A stretch of DNA of 64,000 nt from Alcaligenaceae bacterium (GTDB taxonomy: Bacteria > Pseudomonadota > Gammaproteobacteria > Burkholderiales > Burkholderiaceae_B), in contig JACCER010000020.1 in NCBI GenBank assembly GCA_013416445.1, forward strand, positions 1 through 64,000, in the 5' to 3' direction. Below are positions 1 through 9,885 of the stretch, piece after piece. The notes under the pieces are model-generated. The model was not told the origin of the DNA and did no database searches. It was given only the letters and a program-made list of their open reading frames with translations. The position numbers were made by a program, and so were the translations under genes. Each line of letters opens with the position of its first letter. Positions within the stretch are counted from its first letter, which is position 1.

Positions 1-164
1 CACTGGTCCGACCGGGCGAGTTCCGCGGACGCCTCGATGGCGCTGAACGTAACGGGAACCCCGTCAGGGGCGCAGCGCGTGAAGCCGAAACAGCCCCCGA
101 CACACCCGACTTTCGCAAGAACAAAAACACAGCCTCGCAATACACACCCACCCTCAGGAGCTGA
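1..164 (+). CDS. possible 3' end of a gene entering from the left edge
   Basis: Reading frame 3 of the plus strand is open from the window edge to a TGA at 162-164, giving about 53 residues rich in Arg, Glu, Asp and Lys with mostly G or C in third codon positions, as expected of a hydrophilic C-terminus. It would converge on acetate kinase and overlap its last 11 bases. Frame 1 is also open here with similar third-position bias and runs on antisense to ackA, so the call is ambiguous. I recognise no family. A short palindrome (CCCC GTCA GGGG, 59-70) lies inside. Confidence 0.22.
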   Translation, partial: LVRPGEFRGRLDGAERNGNPVRGAAREAETAPDTPDFRKNKNTASQYTPTLRS

Positions 165-1380
165 GAAGCAAAGCCTTGGCCTGACTTGCCACAACCCACT
201 CTTCATTGGTTGGCTCAACCCCGATCACGACTGCGCTGCCGGGCATGGATATAACGGGCGCATTATCGGCATTCGCAGCGCTATCCACCTGCACACCAAG
301 AAATGTCAGCGCAGCGCAAACGCGCTGGCGAATTTCGGCGCTATGCTCGCCTACGCCTGCAGTGAAGACCAGCAGGTCAAGCCCACCCAGCACAGCAACC
401 AAAGCCCCAATCTCGCGCACGATGCGGCGCACGTATAACGCCAAGGCATCACGCGCACGCGCACCGGTCTCGCTGTCTTCCGCCTCTAGTGGCAACAATA
501 CACGCGGCTCCGACGAACTTCCTGAAACACCAAGCAGGCCTGACTTGTTGTAAAGCACCTGCCCGACTTCTTCCAGCGTCAGTTTCTCGATCTCCATCAA
601 GTAGATGACAGCGCCGGGATCGAGCGCACCGGTACGAGTACCCATCATGAGGCCATCAAGCGAGGAAAACCCCATAGTCGTGGCGACACTTTTCAAGTCC
701 TGCATACCGCACAGGCTCGCGCCACTGCCAAGGTGGGCGACGATGATCCGGCCATGGGCCAGTTTGCCATGCCGCTCGGGCAGTGCAATCGACATGTAGT
801 CATACGACAAGCCATGAAAGCCATAGCGGCGCAAGCCACGTTCCCAGGCTTCGTGTGGCAACGGCAGCAACTGCTCGACCTTGGGCAAGGTGTGATGAAA
901 TGCGGTATCGAAGCAGGCTACCTGCGGCAGATCAGGATGCGATACCAATAGTGTCTCTATGGCATCCAGTGCGAATGGCTGATGCAGCGGCGCCAAGGGG
1001 ATATAGGTTTTCAGGTCAGCCAGCAAAGCGTGGTCTACCCGTACCGGCATGAAGTATTTATTGCCACCGTGTACGACACGATGCGCCACACTGTGCAGCT
1101 TGCGCCCACCAAGACGCGCAAGCACACCCTGCTGGATACGCTGCAGTGCCGCCCGATAAGGCTGCGCCGTATCCAGGGTCACAGCTTCCGGGCTCAGGCC
1201 AGTCTCGCCATAAGTAGGCGCTGGGCCACCTATGTCCTGTACTTTGCCGTTCCAGACGGGCATGCGCGGCAAAGGCGACTGACCGGCATCGAATAGTGCA
1301 AACTTGATGCTGGACGAACCGCAATTAAGAACAAGAATCAGGTCACCTTGAGTGGCGTAACGGTCGGTGGGTTGGATCAT
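154..1380 (-). CDS. ackA: acetate (short-chain fatty acid) kinase
   Basis: Acetate/propionate kinase of the ASKHA superfamily, 408 residues (the family is usually about 400). It converts acetyl phosphate (or propionyl/butyryl phosphate) and ADP to the acid and ATP in the cytoplasm. The N-terminal phosphate signature LNCGSSSIKF lies at about 18-27, followed by AHRVVHGG, the FDTAFH stretch, YGFHGLS, HLGSGAS, the second family signature MGTRTGALDPG and a C-terminal FTAGVGEHS. The ATG overlaps the TGA of the upstream phosphotransacetylase fusion by four bases (ATGA), so the two are translationally coupled and probably act in sequence on the same acyl group. It is the last gene of the ten-gene PHA/exporter operon; no strong terminator is visible downstream. 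Substrate preference cannot be read from sequence. Confidence 0.95.
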   Translation of the reverse strand: MIQPTDRYATQGDLILVLNCGSSSIKFALFDAGQSPLPRMPVWNGKVQDIGGPAPTYGETGLSPEAVTLDTAQPYRAALQRIQQGVLARLGGRKLHSVAHRVVHGGNKYFMPVRVDHALLADLKTYIPLAPLHQPFALDAIETLLVSHPDLPQVACFDTAFHHTLPKVEQLLPLPHEAWERGLRRYGFHGLSYDYMSIALPERHGKLAHGRIIVAHLGSGASLCGMQDLKSVATTMGFSSLDGLMMGTRTGALDPGAVIYLMEIEKLTLEEVGQVLYNKSGLLGVSGSSSEPRVLLPLEAEDSETGARARDALALYVRRIVREIGALVAVLGGLDLLVFTAGVGEHSAEIRQRVCAALTFLGVQVDSAANADNAPVISMPGSAVVIGVEPTNEEWVVASQAKALLLSS

Positions 1381-2822
1381 GGCGGGCTGTTCCGGTAAGA
1401 GTGGGCGATCAGTACGGCAATTGCGCAGGAAGCAATGCGAGTTTCGCGCGAGTCAGCGCGACTGGTCAGGACGATGGGCACTTTGGCGCCAAGCACAATG
1501 CCGGCGCTAGAGGCATGCCCCATGTATTCAAGCTGCTTGGCAAGCATGTTGCCACTTTCCAGATCAGGCGCCACCAGCACATCGGCCTGGCCGGCAACCG
1601 CCGACTGTATACCCTTGATGCGGGCTGCCGCGGGCGAAACGGCGTTATCGAACGCCAACGGCCCATCGAGCAGGCCGCCCGTGATCTGACCTCGATCAGC
1701 CATCTTGCATAGCGCTGCCGCATCAAGCGTGGCGGGCATGGTCGGGGTCACCGTCTCGACGGCGGCGAGGATGGCCACTCGCGGCTGCTCGACACCGATG
1801 ATATGCGCAAGGTCAATCGCATTACGGATGATATCGGCCTTTTCTTCCAGACCAGGTGCAATATTGATGGCCGCATCAGTAATGATGAAGGGGCGCGGAT
1901 AAGCCGGTGTCTGCATCAGATAGCAATGGCTGAAACGGCGCTTGGTCCGCAAGCCTGCTGCGGAAGCCACTATTGCCCCCATGAACTCGTCTGTGTGCAA
2001 GCTGCCTTTCATCATGGCTTCAACCTCACCCTTGCCGGCCATGGCGGCTGCCCGTTCGGCTGCGGCATGGCTATGCGGCACATCTTCGATGACAATGCCG
2101 GTCAGGTCGAGCCCAGCCTCTGCGGCCAGCGCTTGCAGCCGTGCCTGGGGTGCGACCAGCACGGGCTCGATCAGGCCTGCGCTTCGGGCATCCAGTGCCG
2201 CAGACAAGCTCAAGACGTCGCAAGGATGAACGACGGCAACGCGGATGGGGCTGAAAGAGCGCACATGAGCCATCAAGCGCTCGATGCCACCACCAGACCC
2301 TGTTTTCAGGCGAATTTCCGGCAAGGTAGCGCGATCCAGCACTATGCTTTCTATCGGTGCGATCACCTCGGCCTCGCCTTCGATCACGATATCGCCCGCC
2401 TGGTTGACGCATTGGCAATCCAGGGATACGCGCTTGCGGTCGGGGTCGAGCGCGCTGACGGTAACACTGATGCGCAGTGTGTCGCCCAGGCTGACAGGCT
2501 TGAGAAAACGCAGGTTCTGGCTAAGATAGACAGAACCCGGACCTGGCAAGCGGGTGCCAAGCACGCCGGATATCAGGCCTCCGCCCCACATTCCCTGGGC
2601 AATAACACCCTGGACATGGGTTGACGCAGCAAACTCAGCATCAATATGCTGCAGGTTGAAATCACCGGCCTGCAACGCAAAGAACTGGATGTCTTCTACA
2701 GTCAGGGTGCGCTCCACGCTGGCGCTGTCGCCAACGGCAAGCTCATTGAAAGTGCGATTGCGCAAAACCTGCAAATCGCTGCTCGGTTTATCGGAAGATG
2801 AGGTGGTTTGATTTTTATGCAT
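1377..2822 (-). CDS. bifunctional MaoC-type enoyl-CoA hydratase / phosphate acyltransferase
   Basis: A 481-residue fusion. Residues about 25-155 form a hot-dog MaoC domain with the hydratase-2 signature AGDFNLQHID, where Asp and His are the expected catalytic pair for (R)-specific hydration of enoyl-CoA. Residues about 170-480 form a phosphate acetyl/butyryltransferase domain that would move an acyl group from CoA to phosphate. This fused architecture is a known family. It lies 15 nt downstream of the DUF3141 gene and overlaps ackA by four bases. In context the MaoC half could supply (R)-3-hydroxyacyl-CoA to the PHA synthase, while the Pta half feeds acyl phosphate to the kinase for ATP. Which acyl chain length is used is unknown. 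Confidence 0.93.
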   Translation of the reverse strand: MHKNQTTSSSDKPSSDLQVLRNRTFNELAVGDSASVERTLTVEDIQFFALQAGDFNLQHIDAEFAASTHVQGVIAQGMWGGGLISGVLGTRLPGPGSVYLSQNLRFLKPVSLGDTLRISVTVSALDPDRKRVSLDCQCVNQAGDIVIEGEAEVIAPIESIVLDRATLPEIRLKTGSGGGIERLMAHVRSFSPIRVAVVHPCDVLSLSAALDARSAGLIEPVLVAPQARLQALAAEAGLDLTGIVIEDVPHSHAAAERAAAMAGKGEVEAMMKGSLHTDEFMGAIVASAAGLRTKRRFSHCYLMQTPAYPRPFIITDAAINIAPGLEEKADIIRNAIDLAHIIGVEQPRVAILAAVETVTPTMPATLDAAALCKMADRGQITGGLLDGPLAFDNAVSPAAARIKGIQSAVAGQADVLVAPDLESGNMLAKQLEYMGHASSAGIVLGAKVPIVLTSRADSRETRIASCAIAVLIAHSYRNSPP

Positions 2823-2837
2823 AAAGCCTCAGGATAT

Positions 2838-5189
2838 TCAGGTCGTTTTAGTACGGGTTCTGGTTTTTTTGGCGACGGTTGATTTAGCTGACTTTACGGA
2901 CGTTGCCTTTGAGCGGCTTTTCTTGGCTCGAGGCGCTTTCGGACTGGGATCCGCTATTGAAGACGCCGCCTTGGCAACTGCCGCATCCGCTTCTTGTTGA
3001 TTGACAGCGGTATCGAACAGTGCCAGAACCTGCTTGAGTGACGCTGCTTCATCGCTGGACAAACTGCCCTCACCGGTACTGAACAACTGTTCGACCAAAG
3101 TGACCATTGCGCGAATGTCTTGCGCACTGGTTCCAGCCAGCAGCGCCGGGATGGCGGCAATGGTGGCATCTGCGTCGTAGGCCAGCAGCTTGGCTTGGCG
3201 CCGCACCAGTTGCCGCAACTCGGCCATATCGTAGTGGCCGGACAATTGCCCGTTTCTTTGCAATTGCACCGCATGCCGATAGTGCCGCACATTGGCTTCG
3301 CCACGTTGACGCAACACGTAGAAAACCGCATTCACACCGGCTTCCAATAGCCCCCCTTCATACAAGCGCACCTGCATTTGCTCTAGCTCGTGCTTGATAA
3401 ATGTACGGTGTTCGGGTGACTCTCCCGGATGCGTTCGAACAGGCCGGCTGTCGGCACGGGCCTGCCCAGCCAAAGCCTGAGCCCACGGTGAGCCATACAT
3501 CATGTCAAACAGCATGGCGTAAGTCTGGTCGCGGTGATCCCTGAAATGGTCGAGCGCGTACTCGATGGTGTCGGACATGTTTTCCTGGAGACGCAGCCAG
3601 GGATTGGCCTGATCGACAGGCTTGCGCCGCTCGCGCACCTGCTGTGCAGCCTGCTCGAGCACAGGCGCAAACGCGTTTCTGCTTGACCACCATTCGTAAG
3701 AAATACGCAATGGATGCAGGGCCTGCATCCATTGTGCTGAATAAGGGTTCGCATATTGCTGCACCCAGGGCTGCAGGAAGTTACGATAAAGCGCCAGGTT
3801 GATTTGTGAAATGTGCGCAGCCGCGGCAAAGTGACGTTCGCTTTGGGGGTCGGGCCGGACAATAGCGCGCACGTCCTCGACGCTGCTGCGCTGAATCAGC
3901 ATCATGTAGTCGTCGTCATTCGACGGATCGTTACGGATCTCGTCAGGAACATCGGCCACTTCAGCACGGTAAATGCCGGCAGGCAACAAGTCGATGATAT
4001 CAATGTTGGCGGCGAATTCACGATGCTCTTTGCGCCCCACGCTACCCGAAACAAAAATGCCAAGATGGCCAATGCTGTCGTGGGTTGCATAGACAATGGT
4101 CTGGTCATGGCTGATGACATCGGTATCGTTGAGATATAAGTCGGTGATCCAACCCAGCGCCTGTGGCGGCGGGGTAATGTTGTCGCCGTACGAACAAAAT
4201 ACCACAATGGGTGAGCGAATATTGCGCAAGTCTATTCGCAAGCCGTCAGAAGTCAGCAGTTCTGCCGTAGCCAGCCTGTTGCCGATGAACAACTCATCAA
4301 CGATGTACTGCATTTCGACATCATTCAAGAAAACATAACCACCCCAATATTTTTCGAATTCCAGATAGCGGGCCGCCTCGGTATCGACCTGTGAGTACAG
4401 CTTGTACTGCTTGCCCCACCAAGTATTGGCGGGATTCAGGCTCTCGAAATTCTGCACCAGCCAGGCGCCATCAAACCGCCCGGCCCCCATATCGCTGGTC
4501 AGGGCGGTTACCCAACTGCCCCCAAGCAGGCCGCCGGCATAACGCATGGGATTGTCACCGGCCCAATACGAGAGCGGTGTACCCGGAACAATAATGGGCC
4601 CGAACAAATCAGGCCATAATGAAGCCGCCATCAACACCTGCCAGCCAGCCTGGCAATTGCCAATCACGGCCGGCTTGCCGCGGCTGTCTGGATGCAATTC
4701 CCCGGCCCGGCGCGCGAATTCGGCAGTCGCGCGCACGACGTCCTCAATGGTCTGTCCCGGCACCGGGTCGGGCAGGAAACCAACAAAATAACAGGCATGG
4801 CCTGCTTGCATGGCTGCACCAATTTCGCTGTCAGGCTTGAAGCCACCAATTCCGGGGCCATGCCCGGCGCGCGGATCAATCACGACGAAAGGCCGCTTGG
4901 CATCGTCCACTGGCTGATCCGCAGTCGGCAGGATGCGCAGCATCATATAGTTGACTGGGCGCGGAAGATCCAGGCCGGACATGACTGGCTCATAAGAAAA
5001 ACTCAGTACATTGGGCTCTTTTTCGAGCAGGTGGGCACGGTACTGGTCGCCGCGCTGACGGCCTACGTCAGCATAAAGTATGGCCCGCTGCCAGGTGTCG
5101 ATGGCGTAATTTGCTGTGGCCTGGGCCTGCTCCCACGGATTGCCAGCCCACGAAATCCACTTTGCATGGGTCGAAGTCCTTTCAGTCAT
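2838..5189 (-). CDS. DUF3141 alpha/beta-hydrolase protein with lysine-rich C-terminal tail
   Basis: DUF3141 protein, 783 residues from the ATG at 5189. The open frame extends to a TTG at 5231, but the ATG has AAGG about 8-11 bases upstream and gives a natural start. The fold is PhaC-like: a cysteine nucleophile elbow GNCQAG (Cys about 179), a later Asp in GDNITPP and a His in HDSIGHLG form a plausible Cys-Asp-His triad. The N-terminus (WAGNPWEQAQATANYAIDTW) resembles PHA-synthase N-termini. The last ~45 residues are almost purely Lys, Ala, Ser, Thr and Arg, as in histone-H1-like PHA-granule proteins. It follows the acetoacetyl-CoA reductase and precedes the MaoC-Pta fusion. Its biochemical function is not established to my knowledge; a granule-associated polymerase, depolymerase or acyltransferase are all possible. 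Confidence 0.85.
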   Translation of the reverse strand: MTERTSTHAKWISWAGNPWEQAQATANYAIDTWQRAILYADVGRQRGDQYRAHLLEKEPNVLSFSYEPVMSGLDLPRPVNYMMLRILPTADQPVDDAKRPFVVIDPRAGHGPGIGGFKPDSEIGAAMQAGHACYFVGFLPDPVPGQTIEDVVRATAEFARRAGELHPDSRGKPAVIGNCQAGWQVLMAASLWPDLFGPIIVPGTPLSYWAGDNPMRYAGGLLGGSWVTALTSDMGAGRFDGAWLVQNFESLNPANTWWGKQYKLYSQVDTEAARYLEFEKYWGGYVFLNDVEMQYIVDELFIGNRLATAELLTSDGLRIDLRNIRSPIVVFCSYGDNITPPPQALGWITDLYLNDTDVISHDQTIVYATHDSIGHLGIFVSGSVGRKEHREFAANIDIIDLLPAGIYRAEVADVPDEIRNDPSNDDDYMMLIQRSSVEDVRAIVRPDPQSERHFAAAAHISQINLALYRNFLQPWVQQYANPYSAQWMQALHPLRISYEWWSSRNAFAPVLEQAAQQVRERRKPVDQANPWLRLQENMSDTIEYALDHFRDHRDQTYAMLFDMMYGSPWAQALAGQARADSRPVRTHPGESPEHRTFIKHELEQMQVRLYEGGLLEAGVNAVFYVLRQRGEANVRHYRHAVQLQRNGQLSGHYDMAELRQLVRRQAKLLAYDADATIAAIPALLAGTSAQDIRAMVTLVEQLFSTGEGSLSSDEAASLKQVLALFDTAVNQQEADAAVAKAASSIADPSPKAPRAKKSRSKATSVKSAKSTVAKKTRTRTKTT

Positions 5190-5227
5190 GGTGCTTGCCT
5201 TGAATGTAAACAGATTGATGATAGTGT

Positions 5228-5971
5228 TCAATACATATGCTGGCCGCCATTCATGGACACATTGCTACCGGTCATGAAGGCGCCCGCGTCACTGACGATG
5301 AAGGCGATCAGCCCGGCGATTTCGTCGGGCTTGCCAAGGCGACCGATGGGAATACCGGACACGATCTGGTCCAGGATGTTTTCTGGAACCGAGGTGACCA
5401 TTTCAGTTGCGAGGTAGCCTGGCGAAACCGTATTGACCGTTACGCCTTTTCTGGCCACTTCTTGCGCCAGCGCCTTGGTGAAACCATGCACCCCCGCCTT
5501 GGCCGCAGAATAATTGGTCTGGCCAAACTGCCCCTTGGTGCCGTTGATGGACGACACATTGACGATACGGCCCCAACCGCGTTCGAGCATGCTATCGATC
5601 AGAGGCCTGGTAACGTTGTACAGCGAGTCCAGATTGGTGCGCAGTACGGCGTCCCAGTTGAGCTTGCTCATTTTGCGGAAAGTGCCATCACGGGTGATGC
5701 CGGCGTTGTTGATCAGGATATCGACCTGATAGCCATCGGCGTGAATTTTCTCGGCCATGGACTCGCACATGACATCATCGGTGATGTCTACCCCATAAGC
5801 AAAAAAGCTATAACCCGCCGCAGTTTGCTGCGCCAGCCATGCCTCGGCGCGGGTGCTGTCGGGCGTATGAGTAACCAGGACGGTATACCCTGCATCGTGC
5901 AGGGTCCGGGCAATCGCCGTGCCCAGGCCGCCCATGCCGCCGGTTACCAATGCTGTACGTTGTTTAACCAT
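5228..5971 (-). CDS. phbB: acetoacetyl-CoA reductase (SDR family)
   Basis: Short-chain dehydrogenase of 247 residues. The N-terminal dinucleotide motif is TGGMGGLG (about 10-17), followed by NNAGITRD and the catalytic Ser in VNVSSINGTKGQ with Tyr and Lys in NYSAAKAG (YxxxK). The C-terminal MTGSNVSMNGGQHMY ending is typical of PhbB/PhaB. It would reduce acetoacetyl-CoA with NADPH to (R)-3-hydroxybutyryl-CoA, the monomer of PHB, which fits the PHA synthase at the head of the operon. It starts 33 nt after the ABC permease gene, and no beta-ketothiolase gene is present in the window. A FabG-type role cannot be excluded, but the C-terminus and the neighbours favour PhbB. Confidence 0.92.
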   Translation of the reverse strand: MVKQRTALVTGGMGGLGTAIARTLHDAGYTVLVTHTPDSTRAEAWLAQQTAAGYSFFAYGVDITDDVMCESMAEKIHADGYQVDILINNAGITRDGTFRKMSKLNWDAVLRTNLDSLYNVTRPLIDSMLERGWGRIVNVSSINGTKGQFGQTNYSAAKAGVHGFTKALAQEVARKGVTVNTVSPGYLATEMVTSVPENILDQIVSGIPIGRLGKPDEIAGLIAFIVSDAGAFMTGSNVSMNGGQHMY

Positions 5972-6004
5972 GTTGTTGTTTCCTTTGATTAATCAGTTTA
6001 TGGA

Positions 6005-7132
6005 TCAGGCCATCTGGGTGATGGTCTTGCGAAAGCGCGCCAGCGACAGTGCAAACAGGACCGCACCTATTACTGCGAGCGCCAGGAACGGCTTCCAGAC
6101 CACATCGAATCCAGCGCCGCGATACAGGATGGCCTGGCTGAGTTCGACGAAATGGGTGGTGGGTGCAAGCTGCATCAGGTGCTGCAACGCCACAGGCATG
6201 CTCTCACGCGGCGTCCTGCCGCCGGAAAGCATCATCAGGGGCATCAACGTGAGCATCAGCAACAAGCCGAATTGCGGCATGGTGCGAGCCAACGTAGCCA
6301 TGTAAATGCCCAGTGACGTCATGGCAAACAAGCAAAGCGCCGCGCCACACAGAAACAGCATGACCGAGCCCTCGATGGGAACCTGCAATAGGCCACGCAC
6401 CATGAAGGTCAAGGAAAGCGCGGTAGCCACCAGCACCACCAGACCCATGGACCACACTTTGGCGATCATGATCTCCCCAGGAGTCACCGGCATGACCAGC
6501 AGGTGTTCGATGGTGCCGTGTTCGCGCTCGCGTATCAGCGCCGCCCCGGTAAGAATGATGGACAGCATGGTGATTGAATTGATGAGTTCCATGATGCTGC
6601 CAAACCAGGATGACTCCAGCGTGGGGTTGAAGCGCACGCGCATAGCCAGTTCCACGGGAAGCTCGGTACTGCCCCGGTAGCGCTGGACGAACTCATTGAT
6701 TTCCGCCATGACGACTTGCTGCACAAAGCCGTTACCGACGAAAGCCTGACCCATGCGCGTGGCATCGATATTCAGCTGGATATCCGGGCTCTTGCCGGCA
6801 AGGACGTCACGCTGGAAATTCGGTGGAATATTCAGCACGAAAGTGTAGTCTCCGCGATCCATGCCTGGATCGATATCGCTCAGTGAAATCATGGCCGGGC
6901 GCACGAAATCCGGCGGATAGAACGCCGAGGCAATGCGCGCAGACAAAGGCGAGACATCTTCGTCGACGATGGCGATGGCGGCGTTATGCAGGGTGTCTGG
7001 CACAGCTGTGGCTGCAGTATAAATAGACACAGAGAAAACGTAAAAGATAAGCAAGAGCATCATGGGGTCGCGCAATAGGCTCCAAAGCTCTTTGCGGCCC
7101 AGCCGGAATACGTTCTGTAAATAGCGGCGCAT
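6005..7132 (-). CDS. ABC-2 type transporter permease (YhhJ-like)
   Basis: 375-residue ABC-2 membrane protein. One N-terminal membrane segment (about 20-40, LLIFYVFSVSIYTAA) is followed by a ~140-residue periplasmic domain (with the NIPPNFQRDVLAGK stretch typical of this family) and then five hydrophobic segments from about 185 onward, including the EREHGTIEHLLVMPVTPGEIM cytoplasmic motif. It starts one base after the stop of the fused ATPase/permease gene, so both permease halves of the exporter are encoded side by side. With the HlyD protein and outer-membrane factor upstream it would form a type-1-secretion-like tripartite efflux system resembling E. coli YhiI-RbbA-YhhJ. The substrate is unknown. 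Confidence 0.92.
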   Translation of the reverse strand: MRRYLQNVFRLGRKELWSLLRDPMMLLLIFYVFSVSIYTAATAVPDTLHNAAIAIVDEDVSPLSARIASAFYPPDFVRPAMISLSDIDPGMDRGDYTFVLNIPPNFQRDVLAGKSPDIQLNIDATRMGQAFVGNGFVQQVVMAEINEFVQRYRGSTELPVELAMRVRFNPTLESSWFGSIMELINSITMLSIILTGAALIREREHGTIEHLLVMPVTPGEIMIAKVWSMGLVVLVATALSLTFMVRGLLQVPIEGSVMLFLCGAALCLFAMTSLGIYMATLARTMPQFGLLLMLTLMPLMMLSGGRTPRESMPVALQHLMQLAPTTHFVELSQAILYRGAGFDVVWKPFLALAVIGAVLFALSLARFRKTITQMA

Positions 7133-7133
7133 A

Positions 7134-9881
7134 TCAGCGATCCTGTTTCTGGAGCAGCAAGACCGCTGCCGCCATGATCACCGGCACGGCCAGCAGCATG
7201 GGCCACAAAGACGCCGACAAATCGCCAAAACCCAAGGCCTTGCTGAACACACCGCGACTGATGGTGAACATATGTCCCGTGGGATAGATCTCGCCAATGA
7301 CGCGCCCCACGCCTTCCAGCGAGGACACCGGGTTGATCATGCCGCCAAACTGCAAGGCGGGCACCAACGTGCCTATCATGGCAAAGAACATGGCGGCGAT
7401 CTGGCTGCGAGTCAGGGTCGAGGCCAACAAGCCCATCCCCGTCGATGTGATGCAGAATATGAAAGTGGCCAATACCAGTGCCAGATAGCTGCCGGTCACG
7501 GGAACCCCGAATACCGTTACCGCCAGCAAGCTCATGCACAGAAAGTTGACCATCGCCAGGGCTACATAGGGAATCTGCTTGCCCACCAGGAATTCCAGCC
7601 GAGTAACAGGCGTGACATACAGGTTGACGATGGAGCCGAGTTCTTTCTCGCGCACCACCGCCAGCGCCGTGAGCATGGCCGGCAGCATCAGCAACAGCAG
7701 CGGAATGACTGCGGGCACCATGGCCGGCAGACTTTTCACATCGGGGTTGTAGCGGAAACGCGACTGTACCGTAGCCGTGCTGGCAACGGGAATACCTGCC
7801 GTCGCAGCCTTTTCTAACAGCCATTGCTGATGTATGCCCTGTACATAACCCTGCACGGTTTCAGCACGCGTGGGCATGGCGCCGTCTATCCAGGCGCCCA
7901 CTTCCACACGACGTCCGCGCAAGACATCGCGACCGAAACCCGACGGAATTTCCAGTGCCAGGGACAGTTCCCCGCTACGCATGCGCCGGTCCAGGTCGAC
8001 ATAGTCAAGTATTGGCGGCTGCTCGATAAAGTAGCGGGAACCCGACAGACTCAGGGCATAATCCTGACTAATTGTGGTCTGATCGCGATCGAGCACGGCA
8101 TAGCGGAGATCCTCGACATCCATGCTGATACCGAAACCGATGACGAACAGCAGCAACAGCGAACCCAGCAGGGCCATCGTCGCACGAACAGGATCGCGCT
8201 GCAGTTCCAGTGATTCGCGCCAGGCATAACTGAGCATGCGCTGCAAGCTAAAACGCTTGGGGGCGACGGCATGCTGGCCTGGCGACGCGGCGACGTCGGT
8301 AGCGCTGCCTGCCTTATTCGGTTCGTATTGCGGCGTGCCGCCACCGGCCTCGATCAGGTAGCCGATAAAGGCGGCCTCAAGGTTTGCGGCGCCACGCTTT
8401 TCCACCAGCCGTGCCGGCGTATCGCTGTCAAGCACCTTGCCCGCATGCATCATGGACATGCGATCACAACGCTCGGCCTCGTTCATGAAATGGGTGGAGA
8501 TGAATATGGTGACCTTGTCGCGCCGCGACAGCTCTATGAGCAGGCGCCAGAAATTATCGCGCGCAACGGGATCGACGCCAGAAGTGGGTTCGTCGAGTAT
8601 GAGTATTTCTGGCTTGTGCACCATGGCCACCGCCAGCGACAGGCGCTGGCGCATGCCTAGCGGGATGCTGTCAGGCAAGCTGCCCATGACTTGCAGCAGG
8701 TCGAAACGCTCGGCCATTTCTTGCACCCTGGCAGCGACTTGCGCATCAGGAACGTGAAAAAGCTGGGCATGCAGTTCAAGGTTCTGGCGCACGCTGAGTT
8801 CGCCATACAGCGAAAAAGCCTGCGACATGTAGCCGACACGGCGACGGGTGGCTATGTCTTTGGGATCGACTTCGTTGCCGAACAGCCAGGCCTTGCCTTC
8901 GGAAGCAGGCAGCAAGCCGGTCAGCATTTTCATGGTGGTTGATTTACCGCAGCCATTGGAGCCAAGAAAGCCGAAAATTTCTCCGCGCCGGATGCGAAAG
9001 GAAACATTATCGACAGCAACAAAATCGCCAAAGCGCATGGTCAAGCCCTGGGCCTCGATGGCGATATCATCCTCGAGGACATCCAGGGGCGGAATCTCGA
9101 CGGGCTGGTAGCCGCGCTTTTTTTCTTCAGGCAAGAGCCGGATGAAGGCAGCTTCGAGCGAGGCGCTATCTGTGCTGGCAAGCAGCTCTTGTGGTGTGCC
9201 GGTAGCCAGTACCTGACCGTTATCCATGGCGACCAGCCAGTCAAAGCCCTGCGCCTCGTCCATGTAGGCAGTGGCCACGATAACGCTCATGCCGGGGCGT
9301 TCGCCTCGAATGCGCGTGATCAGTTCCCAGAACTGGGCTCGCGCCAGGGGGTCAACGCCCGTGGTCGGTTCATCGAGGATGAGAAGATCGGGATCATGTA
9401 TCAGTGCGCAGCACAGCCCCAGCTTTTGTTTCATACCGCCGGAAAGCTTGCCCGCCGGACGCGATAAAAACGAATGCAGGCCCGTACTGTGGGTGAGATC
9501 ATCGATGCGGCGCCGACGCTCGGCGGCATCATGACCGAACAAACGGGCAAAGAACTGCAGGTTCTCTTCGACCGACAGCGTCGGATACAGGTTTTTACCC
9601 AGCCCCTGCGGCATGTAGGCGATATTCGGACACACGGCATCGCGATGGGCCTTGCGAGACATGTCGCCACCCAATACCTCGACTCGCCCTTCTTGCACTG
9701 CCCGGGCGCCGGATATCAACGACAACAGGCTGGATTTGCCCACACCGTCCGGCCCGATCAAACCCACCATGCAGCCAGCCGGTATATCCAGGGTCAAACT
9801 GTCGAGGGCCGTGATCTTGCCATAGCGCAGACGTAGATCCTGCAGGCGGACTACCGGTGCAGCGGAAGTTATCGTGGACAT
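7134..9881 (-). CDS. fused double ATP-binding/permease ABC exporter (RbbA/YhiH-like)
   Basis: A 915-residue fusion starting at the ATG at 9881, four bases after the stop of the HlyD gene; the open frame extends upstream into that gene and the extension is rejected. NBD1 (about 10-215) has Walker [10 protein letters not shown], signature LSGGMKQ and Walker [17 protein letters not shown]2 (about 275-490) has Walker [10 protein letters not shown] and Walker [14 protein letters not shown], but its signature is degenerate (PLGMRQ in place of LSGGQ), suggesting asymmetric ATP sites. From about 545 there is an ABC-2 permease domain with a large extracytoplasmic loop. The layout is that of RbbA-type transporters. 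The pairing with the next permease gives a heterodimeric membrane core. Confidence 0.94.
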   Translation of the reverse strand: MSTITSAAPVVRLQDLRLRYGKITALDSLTLDIPAGCMVGLIGPDGVGKSSLLSLISGARAVQEGRVEVLGGDMSRKAHRDAVCPNIAYMPQGLGKNLYPTLSVEENLQFFARLFGHDAAERRRRIDDLTHSTGLHSFLSRPAGKLSGGMKQKLGLCCALIHDPDLLILDEPTTGVDPLARAQFWELITRIRGERPGMSVIVATAYMDEAQGFDWLVAMDNGQVLATGTPQELLASTDSASLEAAFIRLLPEEKKRGYQPVEIPPLDVLEDDIAIEAQGLTMRFGDFVAVDNVSFRIRRGEIFGFLGSNGCGKSTTMKMLTGLLPASEGKAWLFGNEVDPKDIATRRRVGYMSQAFSLYGELSVRQNLELHAQLFHVPDAQVAARVQEMAERFDLLQVMGSLPDSIPLGMRQRLSLAVAMVHKPEILILDEPTSGVDPVARDNFWRLLIELSRRDKVTIFISTHFMNEAERCDRMSMMHAGKVLDSDTPARLVEKRGAANLEAAFIGYLIEAGGGTPQYEPNKAGSATDVAASPGQHAVAPKRFSLQRMLSYAWRESLELQRDPVRATMALLGSLLLLFVIGFGISMDVEDLRYAVLDRDQTTISQDYALSLSGSRYFIEQPPILDYVDLDRRMRSGELSLALEIPSGFGRDVLRGRRVEVGAWIDGAMPTRAETVQGYVQGIHQQWLLEKAATAGIPVASTATVQSRFRYNPDVKSLPAMVPAVIPLLLLMLPAMLTALAVVREKELGSIVNLYVTPVTRLEFLVGKQIPYVALAMVNFLCMSLLAVTVFGVPVTGSYLALVLATFIFCITSTGMGLLASTLTRSQIAAMFFAMIGTLVPALQFGGMINPVSSLEGVGRVIGEIYPTGHMFTISRGVFSKALGFGDLSASLWPMLLAVPVIMAAAVLLLQKQDR

Positions 9882-9885
9882 CGTC

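Noticed and set aside
1803-2624. Plus-strand open frame of 273 codons
   Set aside because: Antisense to the MaoC-Pta fusion; third-position bias follows the minus-strand gene.
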